NCBI RefSeq assembly: GCF_014655295.1
Contig: NZ_BNBI01000003.1
Span: 310,001 to 374,000, forward strand
DNA: 64,000 nt
DNA from: Streptomyces fumanus
GTDB taxonomy: Bacteria; Actinomycetota; Actinomycetes; Streptomycetales; Streptomycetaceae
Direction: 5' to 3'
Shown: one piece after another, positions 59,904-64,000 of the stretch
Layout: each line of letters starts with the position of its first letter
How positions within the stretch are numbered: position 1 is the first letter of the stretch
Translations under genes and position numbers: made by a program
Notes under the pieces: generated by a model
Database searches by the model: none
What the model was told of the DNA's origin: nothing
What the model saw: the letters and a program-made list of their open reading frames with translations, nothing else

Positions 59904-61463
59904 TCAGTCCTCCGCCACCAGCGCCGGGGTCGAGCGGGTCAGTACCTCGCCGCGGAAGAAGGCCGGGCTGCGGTGGCGCATGACGGTCATGACGACCAGG
60001 CCGAGGGCGAGCAGGCCGACGCCGATCACGAAGACCGAGCCGACGCCGAGGACGGACGATCCGCTGCCGTAGGCCGGGTCCCACATGTCGGCCAGCGTCT
60101 TGACGAAGACCGCCGCGAGCAGCAGCCCGCCGACCACCGGGAAGACCCCCTTGAACAGCAGGTCGCGGCCGGAGGCCCGCAGGTCGGCGCGGAAGTACCA
60201 GGCGCAGGCGAAGGCGGTCAGCGCGTAGTAGAAGCAGATCATGAGGCCGAGCGCGTAGATCGTGTCGACCAGGACGTGTTCGCTGACCAGTGTCATCACC
60301 GTGTAGAACACGCCGGTCGCGACGCCCGCGGTCACCGTGGCGCGGCCGGGGGTGCGGAAGCGCGGGTGCACCTCGGCGTAGGAGGCGGGCAGCGCCTCGT
60401 ACGCCGACATGGCCAGCACCGTACGGGCGACGGGGATGAACGTGGTCTGCAGGCTGGCCGCGGCCGAGGCGAGGACGGCGACGAACAGCAGGACGCCGAG
60501 CGCGGGGCCCATCACCGGACCGGCCAGGGCGGCGAAGACGTTGTCCGAGGTCTCGGGGTTGGCGAGGCCGAGGCCCTGGTCGCCGGAGCCGACGGCCATC
60601 TGCGCGGCGACGCCGGTGGCGAGGTAGGAGCCGACGAGCACCACCATGGCGACGAGCGCGGCCCGGCCGGGCGTCCGGCTGCTGCCGCTGGTCTCCTCGT
60701 TGGCCGTCAGACAGGCGTCCCAGCCCCAGTACATGAAGATGGAGAGCGACAGCCCGGCCGTGAACGCGGCGAACGACTGGACGGCGAACGGATTCAGCCA
60801 TGACCAGGAGAAGTCCGCGGAGGTCGGGAAGTCCGCGTCGCCGGCCTTGGTGAAGGCCATGGCCACGAAGACGGCCAGGACCAGCAGTTGGAGCGCGACC
60901 AGGGTGTACTGCAGGCCCTTGGTCGCGGTCATCCCGCGATAGCTGATCACCGTGGCGACGGCGATCAGTGTCAGGCAGGTGACGATGTGCACGGCCTTGT
61001 CGCCGTCGAGGCCGGCCACCGCGTCACTGCCGGTGATCTCGCCCGCGAGCAGCCAGAAGTACGAGGTCGCCACGCCCGCCAGGTTGGAGAGCACGATGAT
61101 CGTGGCGATGACCAGGCCCCAGCCGCACATCCAGCCCACGCGGGGCCCGAACGCCTTCACCGTCCAGGTGAACGAGGTGCCGCAGTCGGGCATGGCCTTG
61201 TTCAGCTCGCGGTAGGCGAAGGCGACCAGCAGCATCGGCAGGAACCCGGCGAGGAACACCGCCGGCATCTGCGGGCCGACCTCGCCGGCCGTGGAGCCGA
61301 GCGTGGAGGTCAGGCAGTAGACCGGGGCGACGGTGGAGACACCGATGACCGCGCTGCCCAGCAGGCCGACGGAATTCCCGCTCAGGCCCTTCGCGCGCAT
61401 GCCGTCGGCGGGGGCCCCGTCGCCCTTGTCGGTGGCCCCGGGCCGTACGTCGAGCTGAGTCAT
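59904..61463 (-). CDS. APC family amino acid/amine permease
   Basis: 519 residues with 12-14 helices and the APC signature near the N-terminus: NSVGLLGSAVIGVSTVAPVY, then MPDCGTSFTWTVKAFGPRVGWMCGWG (in parts) and a helix-8 region SIFMYWGWDACLTANEET. It imports an amino acid or polyamine with H+ or Na+ at the cytoplasmic membrane. No metabolic partner gene lies next to it, so the substrate is open. Confidence 0.92.
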   Translation of the reverse strand: MTQLDVRPGATDKGDGAPADGMRAKGLSGNSVGLLGSAVIGVSTVAPVYCLTSTLGSTAGEVGPQMPAVFLAGFLPMLLVAFAYRELNKAMPDCGTSFTWTVKAFGPRVGWMCGWGLVIATIIVLSNLAGVATSYFWLLAGEITGSDAVAGLDGDKAVHIVTCLTLIAVATVISYRGMTATKGLQYTLVALQLLVLAVFVAMAFTKAGDADFPTSADFSWSWLNPFAVQSFAAFTAGLSLSIFMYWGWDACLTANEETSGSSRTPGRAALVAMVVLVGSYLATGVAAQMAVGSGDQGLGLANPETSDNVFAALAGPVMGPALGVLLFVAVLASAAASLQTTFIPVARTVLAMSAYEALPASYAEVHPRFRTPGRATVTAGVATGVFYTVMTLVSEHVLVDTIYALGLMICFYYALTAFACAWYFRADLRASGRDLLFKGVFPVVGGLLLAAVFVKTLADMWDPAYGSGSSVLGVGSVFVIGVGLLALGLVVMTVMRHRSPAFFRGEVLTRSTPALVAED

Positions 61464-61700
61464 GAACGAGACGTTAAATCCTGCGGTTTCCGTGGTGTCG
61501 GTTCCGCGACGCGATCCACCCGCCCGTCAGCGCACCGTCACTTCGCTGGCGATAGCGACTTCCCACCTTTCAATCGATGGCAGAGTCTCGATCATGTCCG
61601 ACAGCTCACAGGCCGACTGGTGGGTGTCCGGTATTCGGTAACCGCAGCGGTGGCCGAATCTCGCCCTTCCCCCCTTGCCTCATGATCTGCGTCACACCGG

Positions 61701-61739
61701 GAGTGTACGTTCGTACGCTCGCGGGGTAGGGTCGCCGTC
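61701..61739 (+). promoter_or_regulatory. Promoter and TetR-type operator of the acetyltransferase/TetR pair
   Basis: GAGTGTACGTTCGTACGCTC (61701-61720) is a 20-bp dyad with one mismatch covering the -35 area. TAGGGT (61727-61732) is the -10 and ends 7 nt before the ATG, so the mRNA is probably leaderless. Confidence 0.65.
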
Positions 61740-62324
61740 ATGCCGCCGACCGACTACTTCGCAGGCGACCCGCGCAGCAACCTGGAACGGATGCGGGCGG
61801 GCGACCTCTACATCGCCGACGACCCCGAGATCGCCCGCCGCCAGCAGCGGGCGGTGCGGCTGGCCGCCCGGTACCAGGCCGCCTACGCCGAGGACGCCGG
61901 TGCCGCCCGGCCGCTCCTCGGGGAACTACTCGGCTCGCTGGGCGAGGACGCGCACGTACGACCGCCGCTGTACGTGGACTACGGCGACCACATCGCGATC
62001 GGGGCGCGCACCTTCGTCAACTACAACCTGACCGCGCTGGACGTCGCGGCGATCACCATCGGCGCGGACTGCCAGATCGGACCGAACGTCCAGTTGCTGA
62101 CGCCGACGCATCCGCTGGAGCCGGGGCCCCGGCGGGACAAGCTGGAGGCGGCCCGGCCGATCACCATCGGCGACAACGTGTGGCTCGGCGGGGGCGCCAT
62201 CGTGCTGCCCGGGGTGACCATCGGGGACGACTCGGTCATCGGCGCCGGCGCGGTCGTCACCAAGGACGTGCCGCCGGGTGTGGTCGCCGTCGGCAACCCC
62301 GCCCGCCCGGTCCGCGACCTCTGA
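61740..62324 (+). CDS. Maltose/galactoside O-acetyltransferase-like (LbH hexapeptide)
   Basis: 194 residues. N-terminal Mac domain (SNLERMRAGDLYIADDPEIARRQQRAVRLAARY, in parts) and a left-handed beta-helix with hexapeptide repeats: ITIGADCQIGPNVQLLTPTHPL, catalytic His in TPTHPLEP, NVWLGGGAIVLPGVTIGDDSVIGAGAVV. It acetylates sugars with acetyl-CoA. It is followed after 22 nt by a TetR gene with which it shares an operator-bearing, leaderless promoter. Confidence 0.94.
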   Translation: MPPTDYFAGDPRSNLERMRAGDLYIADDPEIARRQQRAVRLAARYQAAYAEDAGAARPLLGELLGSLGEDAHVRPPLYVDYGDHIAIGARTFVNYNLTALDVAAITIGADCQIGPNVQLLTPTHPLEPGPRRDKLEAARPITIGDNVWLGGGAIVLPGVTIGDDSVIGAGAVVTKDVPPGVVAVGNPARPVRDL

Positions 62325-62346
62325 CCTCCGGTACGCCGACTCCGCC

Positions 62347-62931
62347 ATGGCCACCGGACACACGGACCCCCACCGCCGCGACCGCATCCTCGACGCCGCC
62401 CTCGACCTGATCGCCGAGGAGGGCGTCGCGGGCGTCTCCCACCGGAAGATCGCGTCCCGCGCGGGGGTCCCGCTCGGCTCGATGACGTACCACTTCGACG
62501 GGATGGACGAGGTGCTCCGCGCGGCGTTCCGCCGGTTCACGGACCACATCGTCGCCGTCTTCGACGCGCACCTGGCCGCCCCGGCCGACCGGGAGGAGGC
62601 GAGGGCGGCGGTGGCCGATCTGGTGCACCGCCTCTCCGAGGGCAGCCGCCGGGACCTGGTCCTCACCCAGGAGCTGTACACCCTCGCCGCCCGCCGTCCC
62701 GCCTACCGGGAACTCACCCACGAGTGGATGGGCCGCAGCCGGGTCCACCTGGAGAAGCACTTCGACCCGGACACCGCCCGCCAGCTCGACGCGTTGATCG
62801 AGGGCCTCACCCTGCACCGGGCCCTGGCCGCCGCACCGCACGGCCGCGCCCTGACCCTGGAAGCCGTCCGGCGCATCACCACGACACCCGCCGAGCGGGC
62901 CCCTCAGCCGCCCGTGCGGCACGGAACCTGA
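62347..62931 (+). CDS. TetR family regulator
   Basis: 194 residues; HTH VAGVSHRKIASRAGVPLGSMTYHFDGMDEVL (in parts). Its position behind the acetyltransferase and the GTACG dyad in front of both suggest that it represses its own operon. The ATG at 62347 has a weak ribosome site, so translational coupling to the upstream gene (22 nt) is likely. Confidence 0.9.
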   Translation: MATGHTDPHRRDRILDAALDLIAEEGVAGVSHRKIASRAGVPLGSMTYHFDGMDEVLRAAFRRFTDHIVAVFDAHLAAPADREEARAAVADLVHRLSEGSRRDLVLTQELYTLAARRPAYRELTHEWMGRSRVHLEKHFDPDTARQLDALIEGLTLHRALAAAPHGRALTLEAVRRITTTPAERAPQPPVRHGT

Positions 62932-62989
62932 CCGCCGTGCCGCACGGGCCCCGGCCACCCCGTCCCCTCCCCCGCCCGGCGACGCCCCG

Positions 62990-63250
62990 TCACGGAATGT
63001 CGCCCTGCCAGTCGAAGCGCCGCGCGTCCGTCGGCCGGGGCGCGTACACGGAACGGCCCCCGGGTCCGTACCGGCCTATCTCCGTCGGCAGCGCGACACC
63101 CGCGCCCGGGTCGCGGGCCTCGGTGACGTCCAGGAGCAGGCCGTCCAGCGGACCGCCGACCAGTTGCGCGTACGCGCGTCCGGCCCGTGGCCCGGGATCG
63201 CCGTGGTCGGCGCCGTAGACCCGGCCGTGCATGAACTCCGCCTCATCCAT
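62990..63250 (-). CDS. Small hypothetical protein
   Basis: 86 residues from the ATG at 63250. It starts MDEAEFMHGRVYGADHGDPGPRAGRAYAQLVGGPLDGLLLDV (in parts), an LVGGPLDGLLLDV pattern seen in small uncharacterised actinomycete proteins, and ends in a polar tail (RRFDWQGDIP). No membrane segment or signal. Codon use is normal for the window. Function unknown. Confidence 0.65.
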   Translation of the reverse strand: MDEAEFMHGRVYGADHGDPGPRAGRAYAQLVGGPLDGLLLDVTEARDPGAGVALPTEIGRYGPGGRSVYAPRPTDARRFDWQGDIP

Positions 63251-63379
63251 GCCCCGAAGCCTCGCATCCGCCACTGACATCCACGGCCGCACCGCGGCCC
63301 CGCTGTCCACGGCCGGCGTCCGGGCCGGGGGGATCCGCGCGTCCGTCACCGGGGCCCGGCGTACGGCAGGATGAGCACC

Positions 63380-63709
63380 ATGAGCGTAGTCAAGATCAAC
63401 GTACTGACCGTTCCCGCCGAGCAGCGGGAGACCCTGGAGAAGCGCTTCGCGTCGCGGGCGCACGCCGTGGAGAACTCCGACGGCTTCGAGTGGTTCGAAC
63501 TCCTCCGGCCGGTCGAGGGCACCGACACCTACCTCGTCTACACCCGGTGGCGCGACGAGGAGTCCTTCCAGGCATGGATGGAGGGCCCGATGAAGACGGC
63601 CCACCAGGGCGGCGACGCCCCGTCCGGCGACCGCCCGAAGCCCGCGGCGAGCGGCTCCACGCTGTGGTCCTTCGAGGTCGTACAGCAGGCGGGTCCGGCG
63701 GGCGCGTAG
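63380..63709 (+). CDS. Heme-degrading antibiotic biosynthesis monooxygenase-fold protein (MhuD-like)
   Basis: 109 residues with the dimeric ferredoxin-like ABM fold. With the ATG at 63380 as start, the heme-oxygenase residues of the MhuD/IsdG family fall at Asn7 (VKINVL), Trp66 (FQAWMEG) and His75 (KTAHQ), the same numbers as in mycobacterial MhuD as I recall them. An ATG 9 nt earlier would shift them by three. MhuD cleaves heme to mycobilin and releases iron in the cytoplasm. No iron-box or transport genes are seen next to it. Confidence 0.87.
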   Translation: MSVVKINVLTVPAEQRETLEKRFASRAHAVENSDGFEWFELLRPVEGTDTYLVYTRWRDEESFQAWMEGPMKTAHQGGDAPSGDRPKPAASGSTLWSFEVVQQAGPAGA

Positions 63710-63824
63710 TCCCCGCCGGGTCGCGCCGCAGGGCACCCCGGGTCCCCGTCCCCCGACGCGGGCCCGGGGCACCGCCGCTCGCCGGCCGCGGACCGGCGCC
63801 CGCCCCTCCCCCGCGTCACCCGGC

Positions 63825-64000
63825 TCACGCCTTCCTGAGGGTGATCGCCTGGGTGACGGCCGCGCCGACCGCCAGGAAGCCCGCCGCGACGGCGAGCGGG
63901 CCCGCCGTGGGCACCAGGGCGTCCGCGGAGTCCGAGGCGTTCTGCAAGCGGGTGAGCATGATGTTGACCGGCGAGACGCCTCTGCCCAGCAGCGCGGCCA
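63825..64000 (-). CDS. Membrane protein C-terminus, gene cut by window edge
   Basis: The minus-strand frame ending at the TGA at 63825 is open to the window end (57 codons). It reads NIMLTRLQNASDSADALVPTAGPL... and ends in one hydrophobic helix (AVAAGFLAVGAAVTQAI) with a basic LRKA tail. The family cannot be told from this piece. Confidence 0.55.
   Translation of the reverse strand, partial: AALLGRGVSPVNIMLTRLQNASDSADALVPTAGPLAVAAGFLAVGAAVTQAITLRKA

Overview
The window is high-GC actinomycete DNA, almost certainly from a Streptomyces chromosome. The evidence is dense GC-rich genes with GTG starts and 4-bp ATGA/GTGA overlaps, strong GGAGG ribosome sites, TAGGGT/TAGGAT -10 boxes, a few TTA (bldA-type) codons, a rifamycin monooxygenase behind a rifamycin-associated-element-like palindrome, and many one-gene regulators. 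I saw no rRNA, tRNA, insertion sequence, phage gene or CRISPR array.

Region 1 (1-5.2 kb) is the end of a nonribosomal peptide/polyketide-type cluster: an aminotransferase-condensation protein (cut by the window edge), an adenylation-carrier protein, a FabH-like ketosynthase and a free acyl carrier protein. It closes with a hairpin. Region 2 (5.7-12.9 kb) starts with a tiny single-helix membrane peptide and then holds a lasso peptide cluster: precursor, asparagine-synthetase-like cyclase, an RRE/peptidase protein that is fused but carries an internal start, a ROK regulator with a TTA codon, and a divergent ABC exporter. The predicted core is GSSPNGNADANAQYYW with a Gly1-Asp9 ring.

Region 3 (12.9-31.4 kb) is mixed housekeeping and stress functions: pirin/AhpD, a membrane acyltransferase, quinone oxidoreductase, TetR plus aldo-keto reductase, rifamycin monooxygenase, VOC and SRPBCC proteins, a YdeP-type molybdoenzyme, a GH114 lipoprotein, a serine DD-peptidase-like enzyme, a cation/proton antiporter, an FMN reductase and an XRE regulator. 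An 880-bp gene-free stretch with two long hairpins and tandem repeats lies at 27.6-28.5 kb.

Region 4 (31.4-41.6 kb) is a tight ten-gene catabolic operon divergent from a LysR regulator: two FAH-family hydrolases, a cyclase-family hydrolase, an FAD monooxygenase, an amidohydrolase/decarboxylase, an extradiol dioxygenase, two SDRs and a two-subunit 3-oxoacid CoA-transferase. It reads as hydroxylation, decarboxylation, meta ring cleavage, C-C hydrolysis and CoA activation of an unidentified aromatic acid.

Region 5 (41.6-64 kb) holds regulator-plus-enzyme pairs and transport genes: SDR/TetR with a twin operator, a pectate lyase with a LacI-type operator at its promoter, an ABC exporter divergent from a two-component system, SDR/tautomerase, AI-2E family transporter, P450, a small secreted protein made of YDPNG repeats, a YeeE/YedE sulfur transporter preceded by a Cys-rich leader peptide, an APC permease, an acetyltransferase/TetR pair and a MhuD-like heme monooxygenase. 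The last gene is cut by the window edge.
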